From Nocardioides sediminis (GTDB taxonomy: Bacteria; Actinomycetota; Actinomycetes; Propionibacteriales; Nocardioidaceae), in assembly GCF_003047295.1 (NCBI RefSeq), contig NZ_PZYZ01000001.1, positions 310,001 through 374,000 of the forward strand: 64,000 nucleotides of DNA, read 5' to 3'. The notes below the pieces were generated by a model. The model was not told the DNA's origin. It did not search any database and worked only from the letters and a program-made list of their open reading frames with translations. Positions 41,323 through 51,592 of the stretch are shown in pieces (position 1 is the stretch's first letter; each line of letters begins with the position of its first letter). The translations under genes were made by a program, and so were the position numbers.

Positions 41323-42186
41323 ATGCACGAAGCATCACGTCAGCGATCCGTCATCATCGTCCTGGCCGCGGTGGTCCTCATCGCGGCCGCGGCCGTCTGG
41401 GCCATGACGGGCTCCTCCGGCGAACCGCAGGGCGGTGACGCGGGAGCACGGACGTCGGGCGCGTCGTCCGGTGACGCCGCGGCCGGCGAGTCCACCGACT
41501 CACCGTCGACCGGACGGGACAAGGCGGGGTCGGGCAAGGCGGGATCGGGCAAGGCGGGATCGGGCAAGGCCGGAGCCGGGAGCGGGGGCTCCGACACGTC
41601 GGGGTCAGGCGGCACGGGGTCCGACACCGACGGTGCGAGCACGAGTGGCTCCGGCAAGGGCGGCGGCACCAAGGGTGGCGACGGGGGCGGCGCAGCCGAC
41701 GACAGCGGCGACGACGCCGACGACGCCACGACCGACGGCGCGGAGCCCGGCACGGCCACCGGAGAGACGGTCCCCGTGGAGCCGGTGCAGACGCTGGCCC
41801 CGGTGCCGTTGCAGAGCGTCGGCGACTTCAGGACCGGCCTCACGGTCGAGCTCGCCTCCATCACCGCCGTGCAGGCCGAGGCCAAGGCCCCGGGAGAGAT
41901 CTCGGGTCCCGGCCTGCGCGTCACCGTGGCCGCCACCAACGACGGGGAGGACGCGGTGTCGCTCGACAGCGTCGTGGTCTTTCTCTCCTACGGCGCCGAC
42001 CGAACGCCGGCCACCCAGTTCGGATCGTCGTCGGAGCCCCTCGCCGGCGACCTGTCGCCGGGCTCGTCCCGCCAGGGCACCTACGTGTTCACCGTGCCCG
42101 ACGACCAGCGCGACGACGTGCGCGTCGAGGTCAGCTACACCGGCTCAGCCCCGACGGTCGCCTTCACGGGGTCCGTCGATGGCTGA
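41323..42186 (+). CDS. Membrane-anchored secreted protein with KAGSG repeats and Ig-like domain
   Basis: This encodes 287 aa from ATG 41323 (GAGGG upstream; GTG 41284 is an alternative). Residues ~9-28 are a hydrophobic anchor (VIIVLAAVVLIAAAAVWAMTG). A ~130-residue Ser/Gly/Asp-rich low-complexity stalk follows, with four near-perfect 15-bp repeats encoding KAGSG (about 41521-41580). The C-terminal ~120 residues form a beta-rich domain (LTVELASITAVQAEAKAPGE, LRVTVAATNDGEDAVSLD) resembling DUF4352-type Ig-like modules. It is likely exposed outside the membrane. It lies upstream of two giant secreted proteins and may be co-transcribed with them. Confidence 0.75.
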   Translation: MHEASRQRSVIIVLAAVVLIAAAAVWAMTGSSGEPQGGDAGARTSGASSGDAAAGESTDSPSTGRDKAGSGKAGSGKAGSGKAGAGSGGSDTSGSGGTGSDTDGASTSGSGKGGGTKGGDGGGAADDSGDDADDATTDGAEPGTATGETVPVEPVQTLAPVPLQSVGDFRTGLTVELASITAVQAEAKAPGEISGPGLRVTVAATNDGEDAVSLDSVVVFLSYGADRTPATQFGSSSEPLAGDLSPGSSRQGTYVFTVPDDQRDDVRVEVSYTGSAPTVAFTGSVDG

Positions 42187-42294
42187 GCAGACCCGTCCGG
42201 GTCGCCTCTCGGGTCCTGTCGGAGCAGTCCGCCCCGGCCCCCACTGGTTGCACCCCCGCAGCCGCTCCTACGAGAACCTCTGGGGTTGATCTCC

Positions 42295-45200
42295 GTGAAG
42301 AAGCGCTCCTCCGTCGTACGCCGCCTCAGCGGCACGCTCGCCATCGTCCTGGCCGTGGCGGGACTCTCCATGGCGCCCCGCTCGGCAAGCGCCGACACGG
42401 CTCCGCAGGACCCCAACGACCCGACGTCGCCGGTGACCGTGTCCAACGACGCGCTCCCGGCGCCGCAGATCAACGGCGTCGTGTGGCGGACCGCGATGGT
42501 CAACAACACGGTCTACGCCGGGGGCAGCTTCTCCAACGCGCGCCCTGCGGGATCACCCGCAGGACAGAACACCGTCGCCCGCGGCAACATCCTCGCCTTC
42601 GACGTGACGACCGGCGTGATGACGAGCTTTGCGCCGTCCTTCAACGGCCAGGTCCGGGCCCTGGCGGTCTCCCCGGACAAGACCCGCCTCTACGTCGGCG
42701 GCGAGTTCACGAGCGTCAACGGTCAGACCCGCCGGCGCATCGCCGCGTTCAACACGGCGACCGGGGCCCTGGTCAGCACCTTCGCGCCGCCGGTCAACTA
42801 CGACGTCGACGCCATCGTCGCGACCAACTCCACGGTCTACGCGGGTGGCGCGTTCCTCGGCGTCGGCAGTGCGAGCCGCCAGTACCTCGCGGCCTTCAAC
42901 GCCTCCAACGGCGCGCTGCTGGACTGGGCGCCGCAGGCGACGGGTGGCGCGGTCAACGCGCTGACCATGAACCCGCAGGGCACCAAGATCGCGGTCGGCG
43001 GCTCCTTCACCGCCCTCAACGGCTCGAGCAACCCCGGGTACGGCCTCGGCATGGTGGACGCCGTCACCGGCGCCAGCCTGCCCATGGCCGTCAACTCCGT
43101 GGTCCGCAACGGCACCGCCGACGGGGCGATCACGTCGCTGACCACCGACGGCACCTACATCTTCGGCGGGGGCTACACCTTCGGGAGGTCGGGCGGCACC
43201 TGGGAGGGCACCTTCTCCGCCAGCTGGGACGGGGGCACGATCAACTACCTCAACGACTGCCACGGCGACACCTATGACGCGATGGCCATCGGCCCGGTGG
43301 TCTACTCCGCCGGCCACGCGCACTACTGCGAGAACCTCGACGGCATCCGCCAAGGCGCCGGGTCGGTGGGCTCCTACCCCTACTACCGGGGCATCGCGAC
43401 CACCCGTGCCGCCACCCGGACCCTCACGTGGGAGCCGGACCAGGGCCGCTACACCAACTTCGCGGGCCAGCCGGCGCCGACCCAGCTCGGGTGGTACCCC
43501 AACTTCAACGCCGGCACCTACACCGGCCAGTCCCAGGGCCCGTGGAGCGTCACCGGCAACAGCGACTACCTGGTGATGGGCGGCGAGTTCACGCGCATCA
43601 ACGGCGTCGCCCAGCAGGGCCTGGTCCGCTTCGCGAGGAGCGGCCTCGCGCCGAACGACTCCGGACCGCAGTACTTCAGCACGACGTACCCGCTCAACGT
43701 CTCCTCGACCGAGGCCGGCAAGGTGCGCGTCAACTGGGGCATCAACCGCGACAACGACAACGAGTACCTCACCTACCGGGTCTACCGCGACACACAGAAC
43801 GCAGCCGGACTGGTGCACACCCGCAACGTCTTCGCCCGGCACTGGAACCCCTTCACGATGGGGGTCACCGACTCGCACTCCAGCCTGACCCCGGGGTCCA
43901 CGCACCAGTACCGCGTCCAGGTCAGCGACCCCTTCGGCAACGTCGCCAACTCGCCCTGGACGACCGTGACGGTGGCGCCGTCGGGTGCCAGGGACAGCGA
44001 CTACGTCAAGGCGGTCTACGACAGCCAGCCGACGAGCTACTGGCGTCTGGGTGAGGCCACCGGAGCAACGGTCGCGGCCGACCGGGTGGGCTTCGACCCG
44101 CTGACGACCCAGGCCGGCGTCACCCGCGGAGCGTCGGGCGCGATCTCGGGCGACAGCGACACCGCCTCGACGTTCAGCGGTGCGACCGGTGGCTCCGCCG
44201 CCGGCGCGACCGCCGGCTTCCCGCCCGACGTGTTCTCGATCGAGACCTGGTTCAAGACGACGTCGAGCACGGGCGGCAGGCTGGTCGGCTGGAGCAACCG
44301 CAACACGACCAGCAACTCCACGAAGCACGACCGCCAGCTCTACATGGACAATGCGGGCCGCCTGCACTTCGGCGTGAAGCCGAACGCCTCACGACTCGAC
44401 GTGGTCAGTCCCAACAGCTACAACAACGGTCAGTGGCACCACGCGGTCGCGACGCTGTCCTCCTCCGGGATGAAGCTGTACGTCAACGGGCAGCAGGTCG
44501 CATCCCGCGCCGACGTCACCGTCGGTGAGCACCTGTCCATCGGCTACTGGCGGCTCGGCGGGGACACCGTCTCCGGCTGGCCGTCCGCCCCGAGCAGCGG
44601 CTACTTCAACGGCAGCCTCGACGAGGTCGCCATCTACAAGCACGATCTGAGCGCCGCCGAGGTCGCTGGACACCACGCGGCCGCCACGGGGGCGGAAGCA
44701 CCCAACGTCAAGCCGGTCGCGCAGTTCAGCTCCCAGGTCAACGGTCTCTCGGCTGCATTCAGCTCCAGTGGCTCCAGCGACCCGGACGGCACCATCGCGT
44801 CGTACGCCTGGACCTTCGGCGACGGCGGGACCTCGACCCAGGCCAACCCGTCGCACACCTACGCGGCCGCCGGCACCTACGGCGTCACGCTGACGGTCAC
44901 CGACGACGACGGCGCCACCACCAGCCTGACCAAGCAGGTCCCGGTGTCCGCGCCGCCGGTCGCGAGCTTCACGACCGACGTGAGCGGCACGCAGCTCACG
45001 GTCAACGGCTCCGGCTCGACCGACGACCAGGGCATCACGTCGTACGCGTGGACCTTCGGGGACGGAGGGACCGCCACCGGGGCCACCGCCTCGCACACCT
45101 ACACGGCGGGCGGCACGTACGACGTCAAGCTCACCGTCACCGACGCCACCGGCAACACGGCGACCCGCACCCAGCAGGTCACCATCGTCGCCCCCAACAC

Positions 45201-46092
45201 GGCGCCGAACGCGGCCTTCTCCGCGACGACCAACGGGCTGACCGTCAACGTCAACGGCAGCGCCTCCGCCGACCCGGACGGCACGATCTCGTCCTACGCG
45301 TGGAACTTCGGGGACGGGAGCACCGGCAGCGGCGCCACCGCCAGCCGGACCTACACCGAGGCCGGCACCTACACCGTGACGCTCGAGGTCACCGACGACG
45401 ACGGCGCCAAGGACACCGCGACCCAGCAGGTCACCGTGAGCGCGGCAGCCGCGGCGTACGCGCAGGACTCCTTCACCCGCAGCGTCACCGGCGGGTGGGG
45501 CACGGCCGACCTCGGTGGTGCCTGGACCGGCTCGGGCACGTCGAGCAACTTCAACGTCACCGGCGGCGTGGGCACCATCCGCATGGGTTCCGCAGGTGCC
45601 GGTCCGAGCAGGGCGATGACCGGGGTGTCGTCCTCCGACACCGAGATGCGCGCGACCATCGGCGTCGACAAGGTGGCCACCGGCGGCGGCACCTACGTCA
45701 CCCTGCGACCGCGGCTCCTGGCCTCCGGCGACCGCTATTACATGGACACCAAGTTCAACGCCGGGGGCACCGTCTCGGTGATCCTGGGGCGCAACGTCGG
45801 TGGCACGGAGACGACGCTCCAGAGCCGCACCGTCAGCGGTCTCACGGTGGCGCCGACGGACCGCCTGCAGGTGAAGGTCCAGGCCTTCGGGACCTCTCCC
45901 ACGACGTTCCGGGCGAAGGTCTGGAAGGTCGGCACCGCGGAGCCGTCGACGTGGACGGCGTCGGTCACCGACAGCACCGCCGCCCTGCAGACCACCGGTC
46001 ACATCGGAGTCGGGACCTACCTCTCCGGGTCGGCCACCAACGCACCCGTGATCGCGTCCTTCGACGACATCTGGGCCGGCCCGACGCCATGA
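42295..46092 (+). CDS. Giant secreted propeller-LamG-PKD protein (paralog A)
   Basis: This encodes 1265 aa from GTG 42295; the TTG at 42286 is less likely. A signal peptide (MKKRSSVVRRLSGTLAIVLAV, cleaved near SASA-DTAPQ) is followed by a ~400-residue region of repeated VYAGGSFSNA, LYVGGEFTSVNGQTR, VYAGGAFLGVG-type motifs, a beta-propeller-like array. Then come an FN3-like segment, a LamG/concanavalin-like domain (FSIETWFKTTSSTGGRLVGW, GQWHHAVATLSSSGMKLYVNG), three PKD domains (each with SYAWTFGDGG or SYAWNFGDGS) and a C-terminal jelly-roll domain. Probably a cell-wall or matrix adhesin; no sorting signal (LPxTG) is visible. Its paralog follows. Confidence 0.88.
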   Translation: MKKRSSVVRRLSGTLAIVLAVAGLSMAPRSASADTAPQDPNDPTSPVTVSNDALPAPQINGVVWRTAMVNNTVYAGGSFSNARPAGSPAGQNTVARGNILAFDVTTGVMTSFAPSFNGQVRALAVSPDKTRLYVGGEFTSVNGQTRRRIAAFNTATGALVSTFAPPVNYDVDAIVATNSTVYAGGAFLGVGSASRQYLAAFNASNGALLDWAPQATGGAVNALTMNPQGTKIAVGGSFTALNGSSNPGYGLGMVDAVTGASLPMAVNSVVRNGTADGAITSLTTDGTYIFGGGYTFGRSGGTWEGTFSASWDGGTINYLNDCHGDTYDAMAIGPVVYSAGHAHYCENLDGIRQGAGSVGSYPYYRGIATTRAATRTLTWEPDQGRYTNFAGQPAPTQLGWYPNFNAGTYTGQSQGPWSVTGNSDYLVMGGEFTRINGVAQQGLVRFARSGLAPNDSGPQYFSTTYPLNVSSTEAGKVRVNWGINRDNDNEYLTYRVYRDTQNAAGLVHTRNVFARHWNPFTMGVTDSHSSLTPGSTHQYRVQVSDPFGNVANSPWTTVTVAPSGARDSDYVKAVYDSQPTSYWRLGEATGATVAADRVGFDPLTTQAGVTRGASGAISGDSDTASTFSGATGGSAAGATAGFPPDVFSIETWFKTTSSTGGRLVGWSNRNTTSNSTKHDRQLYMDNAGRLHFGVKPNASRLDVVSPNSYNNGQWHHAVATLSSSGMKLYVNGQQVASRADVTVGEHLSIGYWRLGGDTVSGWPSAPSSGYFNGSLDEVAIYKHDLSAAEVAGHHAAATGAEAPNVKPVAQFSSQVNGLSAAFSSSGSSDPDGTIASYAWTFGDGGTSTQANPSHTYAAAGTYGVTLTVTDDDGATTSLTKQVPVSAPPVASFTTDVSGTQLTVNGSGSTDDQGITSYAWTFGDGGTATGATASHTYTAGGTYDVKLTVTDATGNTATRTQQVTIVAPNTAPNAAFSATTNGLTVNVNGSASADPDGTISSYAWNFGDGSTGSGATASRTYTEAGTYTVTLEVTDDDGAKDTATQQVTVSAAAAAYAQDSFTRSVTGGWGTADLGGAWTGSGTSSNFNVTGGVGTIRMGSAGAGPSRAMTGVSSSDTEMRATIGVDKVATGGGTYVTLRPRLLASGDRYYMDTKFNAGGTVSVILGRNVGGTETTLQSRTVSGLTVAPTDRLQVKVQAFGTSPTTFRAKVWKVGTAEPSTWTASVTDSTAALQTTGHIGVGTYLSGSATNAPVIASFDDIWAGPTP

Positions 46093-46202
46093 GACGACGC
46101 CGCCCTCCAGCGCTCCGCACACGCAGCACCAGCTCTTCGCCACATCGCACGACCACCCACACATCCGCACGAGCCGAGGGCTCTACCCCGGGGGAGACCG
46201 AC

Positions 46203-49200
46203 ATGAAGACACGCAGGAGCCTCGCGACGCGAGGCGCACGTATCGCGGTGGGCGGCGCACTGGCGCTGTCCGGCCTGGCGGTGCTGGGCCAGGGGCCGGC
46301 ATCCGCCGACTGGGCCCCGCGGGACCCGAACGACCCGAAGACCCCGGTCACGGTCACGGCGGACGCCCTGCCGACCACACAGATCAACGGTGTCGTGTGG
46401 TCCCAGGCCATGCGCGGCGACATCGTGTACGCCGGCGGCAACTTCGACGAGGCGCGACCCGCGGGCGCCGCGGAGGGGACGGGGGTCCTTCGCGACAACC
46501 TGGTCGCCTACGACGTGACCACGGGGGAGATGACGGACTTCGACCCGTCCTTCGACCAGCAGGTCCGGGCCGTCGCCGTCGACGGTGACCGGCTCTACGT
46601 CGGCGGAGAGTTCAGCACCGTCGACGGGCAACCGCGTGGCCGGTTGGCGGCCTTCGACCTGACGACCGGGGAGCTCGTCGACGGCTTCGCCCCGCAGGTC
46701 AACGGGTCCGTGCAGGCCATCGCCGTCGGCAGCAACGGCAACATCTACGTCGGCGGCGGCTTCGGCGGCGTCGGCAACCAGACCCGGGGGAACCTGGCCG
46801 CCTTCGACGCGGCGGGCAACCTGCTCGACTGGGCGCCGAGGGTCACCGGCGGCGGCGTGAACGCCCTGGCGGTGAGCCCGGACGGGAGCAGGGTCGCGGT
46901 CGGTGGCATGTTCATGGAGGTCAACGACGATCCCGGTCAGGACAACGACCCGACCGCCGCCGAGCCCGGGGACGGGATGGCGCTGCTGGACGCGGTGACC
47001 GGGGCGGCACTCCCGATGGAGGCCGGCAACCTCATCTACGCCGGCAACGGCGAGGACGACGCGGACGGCGCGATCACCACCCTGGCGGCCGACGACGACG
47101 CCTTCTACGGCGCCGGCTACACCTTCAGCACCATCAAGGCCGGCACCATCGAAGGCGTCTTCGCCGTCAACTGGGACGGCACCCTCAAGTGGGTCGCCGA
47201 CTGCCACGGCGACAGCTACTCGGTGCACCCGCAGGACGGCGCCGTCTACACGGCCAACCACGCCCACTACTGCGAGAACATCGGCGGCGTCACCCAGGGC
47301 GCCGGCGGCGTGGGCGACTACCCCTACTACCGCGCCGTCGCCTTCGGCAAGGAGGCGACCGGGACCGCGACGTGGGAGCCCGACAACCGCCGCTACTTCA
47401 ACTTCGAGGGCCAGCCGTCGCCCTCCCAGCTCACCTGGTACCCCTCGATCAACGCCGGTTCCTTCACCGGGCAGAGCCAGGGCCCGTGGAGCGTCACCGG
47501 CAACGACGAGTACATCGTCATGGCCGGTGAGTTCACCCGGGTCAACGGCCAGGCCCAGCAGGGCCTGACGAGGTTCGCGGTCTCGGACCTGGTGCAGGAG
47601 GGCAGGGGGCCGACGCTCTTCAACGCGTCGTACCCGATCCAGGCCACCTCCACGGAGCCCGGCAAGGTCCGGATCAGCTGGCACTCCAACGAGGACATGG
47701 ACAACGAGTACCTCGAGTACCGGCTCTCCCGGCGCGCCGTGGGGGCCGAGGGGTCCAACCTCGTCCACAGCCGGTTCGTCGAGGCGGACTTCTGGAACCC
47801 GCTCGGCATGACCTACACCGACGAGGTGGCGCCGGGGAGCTACGAGTACCGCCTCCAGGCCCGGGACCCCAGCGGTCTCACGGCCAACTCCCCGTGGACA
47901 CCTGTGACGGTGACCGGCCAGGGCGAGGACAGCGAGTACCTCGAGGCCGTGCACACCGACGAGCCGACGCACTGGTGGCGCTTCGCTGAGGAGGACGGTG
48001 ACGCGACCGTCAAGGCCGCCGACTCGGTGGGCTTCAACCCGATGACCGTCGGTGCCGGCGTTGTCCGCGGCACCCAGGGCGCCGTGCACACCGACGCCAC
48101 CAACCTCGGGGCGAGCCTCACCGGCGCGGCCGACAGCGTGGCCACCTCGGACGTCCAGGACAGCCCGCCGGACCTGTTCACCCTGGAGGCGTGGTTCCGC
48201 ACGACGTCCACCACCGGCGGTCGCATCGTGGGCCGCGACAACGTGGGCGGCTTCCGCACCAAGGCGGACCGTCACCTCTACCTCGACGAGGCCGGCCACG
48301 TGGCGTTCGGCGTCAAGCCCGACGCGGAGATGTCGACCATCGCCAGCTCCGGCAGCTACAACGACGGCGCGTGGCACCACGCGGCGGGGGTGCTCTCCCC
48401 GGACGGCATGCAACTGTACGTCGACGGGGTGCTGCAGGGCACGCTGGCGGACGTGACGGTCGGCGAGCACCTGGCGATCGGCTACTGGCGTGTCGGTGGC
48501 ACCGCCGCCGGGATCCCCGGGTCCTTCGTCGGTGACGTCGACGAGGTGGCCGTCTACAAGCGGGCACTCTCGGCAGCCGAGCTCACCGCCCACGTCGAGG
48601 CCGCCGGCGAGCCGGCGCCGAACGCGGCTCCCACGGCGTCCGTCGCTGTCTCGGGGGTGAACGCGCTCACGGCGACGTTCGACGGCTCGGCGTCGAACGA
48701 CCCCGACGGTGCCGTCCAGTCCTACCGGTGGAGCTTCGGGGACGGCACGTCCGCGAAGAGCGACACCCCGGTGATGACGCACACCTACGAGAACGCCGGG
48801 ACCTACACCGTCAGCCTGACGGTGCTCGACAACCTCAAGCGGTCCAGTGCACCGGCCACGGTGCAGGTGACGGTGATCGACCCGACCAACGTGGCACCGA
48901 CCGCGGCCTTCACGGCCACGGAGGCCGGCCTGCGGCCCAGGTTCGACGGATCGGCCTCGGCCGACCCGGACGGCACGATCAAGTCCTATGCCTGGGACTT
49001 CGGCAACGGCCGGACCAGCACCTCGCAGAGCCCGCGGGGTGACTACCGGATGACAGGTCCCGGAACCTACCTGGTGACGCTCACGGTCACGGACAACGAC
49101 GGGGCCACCCACACGGTCAAGAAGAACGTGACCATCTCGGAGACGGCCGAGCCGGTGCTCGTCGACCTGCCGCCGGACCCGACGACGCCTCCCACGCCGC

Positions 49201-49565
49201 CGCCGACCACGTCTCCCACGACGCCGACCACGACGCCGACCACCCCCGGCACGGGGACCCCGCCGCCGGCGACGACGTCGAAGGCGACGGCGAGCCTCAA
49301 GGGGAAGGCCGTCACCAAGCGGGTCCGCGGCAAGGTGGCCGTCAAGGTCGTCTGGAAGGTCGCCCGCACCGGAGGCGGCAACGCCACCGGCAAGGTGACG
49401 GTGAAGGTGGGCAAGAAGAAGTTCACCGGCAAGCTCCGCAAGGGCAAGGTCACCATCAAGCTCGGGAAGTACGCGGCTCGGGGCAAGCTGAAGGTGAAGG
49501 CGCGGTACGGCGGTGACGCCACCACCGCCGCTGCCAGCAGGGTGCTGAAGATCAAGCTCCGCTAG
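46203..49565 (+). CDS. Giant secreted propeller-LamG-PKD protein (paralog B) with basic C-terminal domain
   Basis: This encodes 1120 aa from ATG 46203 (GGGGGAG upstream). Signal peptide to about residue 35 (PASA-DWAPR), then the same propeller-like repeats (LYVGGEFSTVDGQPRGRLAAF), FN3-like and LamG (LFTLEAWFRTTSTTGGRIVG) regions as its neighbour, but two PKD domains (SYRWSFGDGTS, SYAWDFGNGRT). A Pro/Thr linker (about residues 1005-1035) leads to a lysine-rich Ig-like C-terminal domain (~80 residues, GKVTVKVGKKKFTGKLRKGK), which could bind acidic wall polymers. It differs from paralog A mainly at the C-terminus. A strong hairpin follows. Confidence 0.88.
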   Translation: MKTRRSLATRGARIAVGGALALSGLAVLGQGPASADWAPRDPNDPKTPVTVTADALPTTQINGVVWSQAMRGDIVYAGGNFDEARPAGAAEGTGVLRDNLVAYDVTTGEMTDFDPSFDQQVRAVAVDGDRLYVGGEFSTVDGQPRGRLAAFDLTTGELVDGFAPQVNGSVQAIAVGSNGNIYVGGGFGGVGNQTRGNLAAFDAAGNLLDWAPRVTGGGVNALAVSPDGSRVAVGGMFMEVNDDPGQDNDPTAAEPGDGMALLDAVTGAALPMEAGNLIYAGNGEDDADGAITTLAADDDAFYGAGYTFSTIKAGTIEGVFAVNWDGTLKWVADCHGDSYSVHPQDGAVYTANHAHYCENIGGVTQGAGGVGDYPYYRAVAFGKEATGTATWEPDNRRYFNFEGQPSPSQLTWYPSINAGSFTGQSQGPWSVTGNDEYIVMAGEFTRVNGQAQQGLTRFAVSDLVQEGRGPTLFNASYPIQATSTEPGKVRISWHSNEDMDNEYLEYRLSRRAVGAEGSNLVHSRFVEADFWNPLGMTYTDEVAPGSYEYRLQARDPSGLTANSPWTPVTVTGQGEDSEYLEAVHTDEPTHWWRFAEEDGDATVKAADSVGFNPMTVGAGVVRGTQGAVHTDATNLGASLTGAADSVATSDVQDSPPDLFTLEAWFRTTSTTGGRIVGRDNVGGFRTKADRHLYLDEAGHVAFGVKPDAEMSTIASSGSYNDGAWHHAAGVLSPDGMQLYVDGVLQGTLADVTVGEHLAIGYWRVGGTAAGIPGSFVGDVDEVAVYKRALSAAELTAHVEAAGEPAPNAAPTASVAVSGVNALTATFDGSASNDPDGAVQSYRWSFGDGTSAKSDTPVMTHTYENAGTYTVSLTVLDNLKRSSAPATVQVTVIDPTNVAPTAAFTATEAGLRPRFDGSASADPDGTIKSYAWDFGNGRTSTSQSPRGDYRMTGPGTYLVTLTVTDNDGATHTVKKNVTISETAEPVLVDLPPDPTTPPTPPPTTSPTTPTTTPTTPGTGTPPPATTSKATASLKGKAVTKRVRGKVAVKVVWKVARTGGGNATGKVTVKVGKKKFTGKLRKGKVTIKLGKYAARGKLKVKARYGGDATTAAASRVLKIKLR

Positions 49566-49576
49566 CGCCCCCCGCC

Positions 49577-49622
49577 ACCGACCCCGAGGGACGGCCAGCC
49601 GGCCGACACCCTCGGGGTCGGT
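49577..49622. terminator. Bidirectional terminator between convergent surface genes
   Basis: ACCGACCCCGAGGG (49577-49590) and CCCTCGGGGTCGGT (49609-49622) form a perfect 14-bp stem; the loop contains GGCC...GGCC. It lies 11 nt after the paralog B stop and ~55 nt from the stop of the convergent beta-helix gene. Confidence 0.75.
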
Positions 49623-49678
49623 CGCGCGTGCGTCCGATCAGGTCGCAGGCCCCGGTGTGTCAGGACGGGGGGCCAGGG

Positions 49679-51505
49679 TCACCAGGCGCCGAGGCGGCGG
49701 GTCCCGCGGTCGACGCCCAGCTTGGCGGCCACCGATGCCGGCAGCCGACGCGCGACCTTGCGGGCGATCCGCTCGACCTTCCGCGTCACCCGGTGGTCGG
49801 CGCGCAGCACCCGCGCGCCGCTGACCAGCCGACCCGGCCGCTCCTGCCCGGTGGCGCTGCGGAACGCGCCGAACGTGGTGAACGCGACGGCGTCCTCGCC
49901 GCGCGACCACCGCACCACCGTCGCCGGGCGGTCGCTCGTGGGGCGTTGGTAGAGGTTGCCGCGCGCCGTCACCCGCATGTCCTCGGCCGTCATCCGGCCC
50001 GAGTAGTCCTCGACGCAGAGCAGGCAGTCGGAGCCGCGGGACGTCTGGGCGAGCACGTTGTTGCGGAGGGCGACGGGACCGTTGCGGAACGTCAGCGCGA
50101 GCGAGTGGTCGAGGTGGCTGCCCTGCGGGTCGAGGTCGCGGTCGTCCTGCACGATGTCGACCTCGCGGTCGTTGCCGGTGAAGGTGTTGTTCCAGATCGA
50201 GACGTCGTTGGTGTCGTTGACCTTGAGCCCGCTCCCCGCGTTGTCGGCGACGAGGTTGCCCGCCACGAGCGCCTCGCCGGAGAGCTCGAGCGAGATGCCG
50301 TGGACGGCGTTGCCGTGCATCCGGCCGCCGAGCACCTGCAGCCCCAGCACCGACTCGTCGAACCACAGGCCGGTGCCGAGGTTGGCCTCGAAGACGCTGT
50401 CGCGCACGACCACGTCGGTGCTGCGGCCGATCTTGGCGCCGCCGGCCGCCGGTGAGGTGTTGAAGCGCTCCCGGTTGTTGCCGGTCGCTCGCATCCGGTC
50501 GATGCGCAGGCCGTCCGCGTCGGTCGCGGTCATGCCCATCATCCCGTTGTCCGAGACGCGCACGCCGACCAGTCGGACGCGGCGGTCCATGACGTGCAGG
50601 CCCGCGGTGGCGTTGTCCACGATCGCCACGCCGACGAGCCGCACGCGGGGCGCCTCGACGGTCACGGCGCCCATGTGGGGCACGGAGTTGGCGAAGCGGC
50701 GTACGCCGATCCCGACGACCCGCGTGCCTGCCGCCCGCACGCTCAGGCCCTTGGCCAGGGCGCTCGCGCGCACCTCGCGACCGCTGGGGTCGGACCCGAG
50801 GTAGAGGCGGTCGCCCGGCTCGTCGACGAAGAACGTGCCCGGCCCGACCTCCGCCAATGACCCGACCTGCTGCTGGGCCACGCCGTCGATCCAGACCTGG
50901 TCGGGGTGCGCGGCCATCGGGTGCGCGGGGTTGACGAACTGCCAGTTGGGCGAGGTGTTGTCGGGCTCTCCCCACGTGTAGGTGGGGCTGGAGTCGAACT
51001 CCGGTGTCCAGCCCGCCGACACCCAGGTGCCGCCAGACGCGGTCCACCCCCCGACCGTCCGGCTGCCGTCGATCCAGACCGCCGCACCGGGGGCGGCCAT
51101 CAGCGTGACGCCGGTGGCGCCGTCGACCTCGAGCGACTCGTGGTAGCTGCCCCGGTGGACGACCACGGTGTCGCCGTCGTCGGCGCGGTCGAGCGCCTCG
51201 CGGACCGTCCGCAGGGGAGCCGTGCTCGAGCCGGACGCCCGGTCGTCGCCGTCGCGGGCGACGTGCAGGGCGTCGGCGGGCGGCGCCGGTCGAGCGCCCG
51301 GTCGGCGCCCGCTTCCCGGCGGGCCGAACACCCACCCCGACAAGTCCGCACCGGCCGCGCTGGCCCAGCCGGACCCGTCCCCGGGCCGCGGCGGTTCCGC
51401 GGTGACCTCGAGGAAACCCCACGCGCACGTCAGCCCGAGGGCGCAGACGAGCACCGGCCGGAGGCGCCGGCGACGCGGGGCCTGACGTGGGGTCCGTGGC
51501 GGCAT
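49679..51505 (-). CDS. Secreted right-handed parallel beta-helix protein
   Basis: This encodes 608 aa. The N-terminus is very basic (MPPRTPRQAPRRRRLRPVLV) followed by a hydrophobic segment (VCALGLTCAWGFLEV), a signal anchor or signal peptide. LHVARDGDDRASGSSTAPLRTVREALDRADDGDTVVVHRG is the DUF1565-type start of a pectate-lyase-like beta-helix; ~12 coils follow with N-x-T/N-x-V motifs (LVADNAGSGLKVNDTNDVSIW, NNTFTG). Such proteins bind or cleave polysaccharides. Its place at the edge of the exopolysaccharide locus suggests a polymer-modifying or depolymerising role. Confidence 0.82.
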   Translation of the reverse strand: MPPRTPRQAPRRRRLRPVLVCALGLTCAWGFLEVTAEPPRPGDGSGWASAAGADLSGWVFGPPGSGRRPGARPAPPADALHVARDGDDRASGSSTAPLRTVREALDRADDGDTVVVHRGSYHESLEVDGATGVTLMAAPGAAVWIDGSRTVGGWTASGGTWVSAGWTPEFDSSPTYTWGEPDNTSPNWQFVNPAHPMAAHPDQVWIDGVAQQQVGSLAEVGPGTFFVDEPGDRLYLGSDPSGREVRASALAKGLSVRAAGTRVVGIGVRRFANSVPHMGAVTVEAPRVRLVGVAIVDNATAGLHVMDRRVRLVGVRVSDNGMMGMTATDADGLRIDRMRATGNNRERFNTSPAAGGAKIGRSTDVVVRDSVFEANLGTGLWFDESVLGLQVLGGRMHGNAVHGISLELSGEALVAGNLVADNAGSGLKVNDTNDVSIWNNTFTGNDREVDIVQDDRDLDPQGSHLDHSLALTFRNGPVALRNNVLAQTSRGSDCLLCVEDYSGRMTAEDMRVTARGNLYQRPTSDRPATVVRWSRGEDAVAFTTFGAFRSATGQERPGRLVSGARVLRADHRVTRKVERIARKVARRLPASVAAKLGVDRGTRRLGAW

Positions 51506-51592
51506 GGCGACTCACTGGGCTCGGGGGGCTGCCCGTCATCGTAGGGCCCGGGAACGAACCCGGGCATCACCACAGCGGGGTAGGAAACGTCC

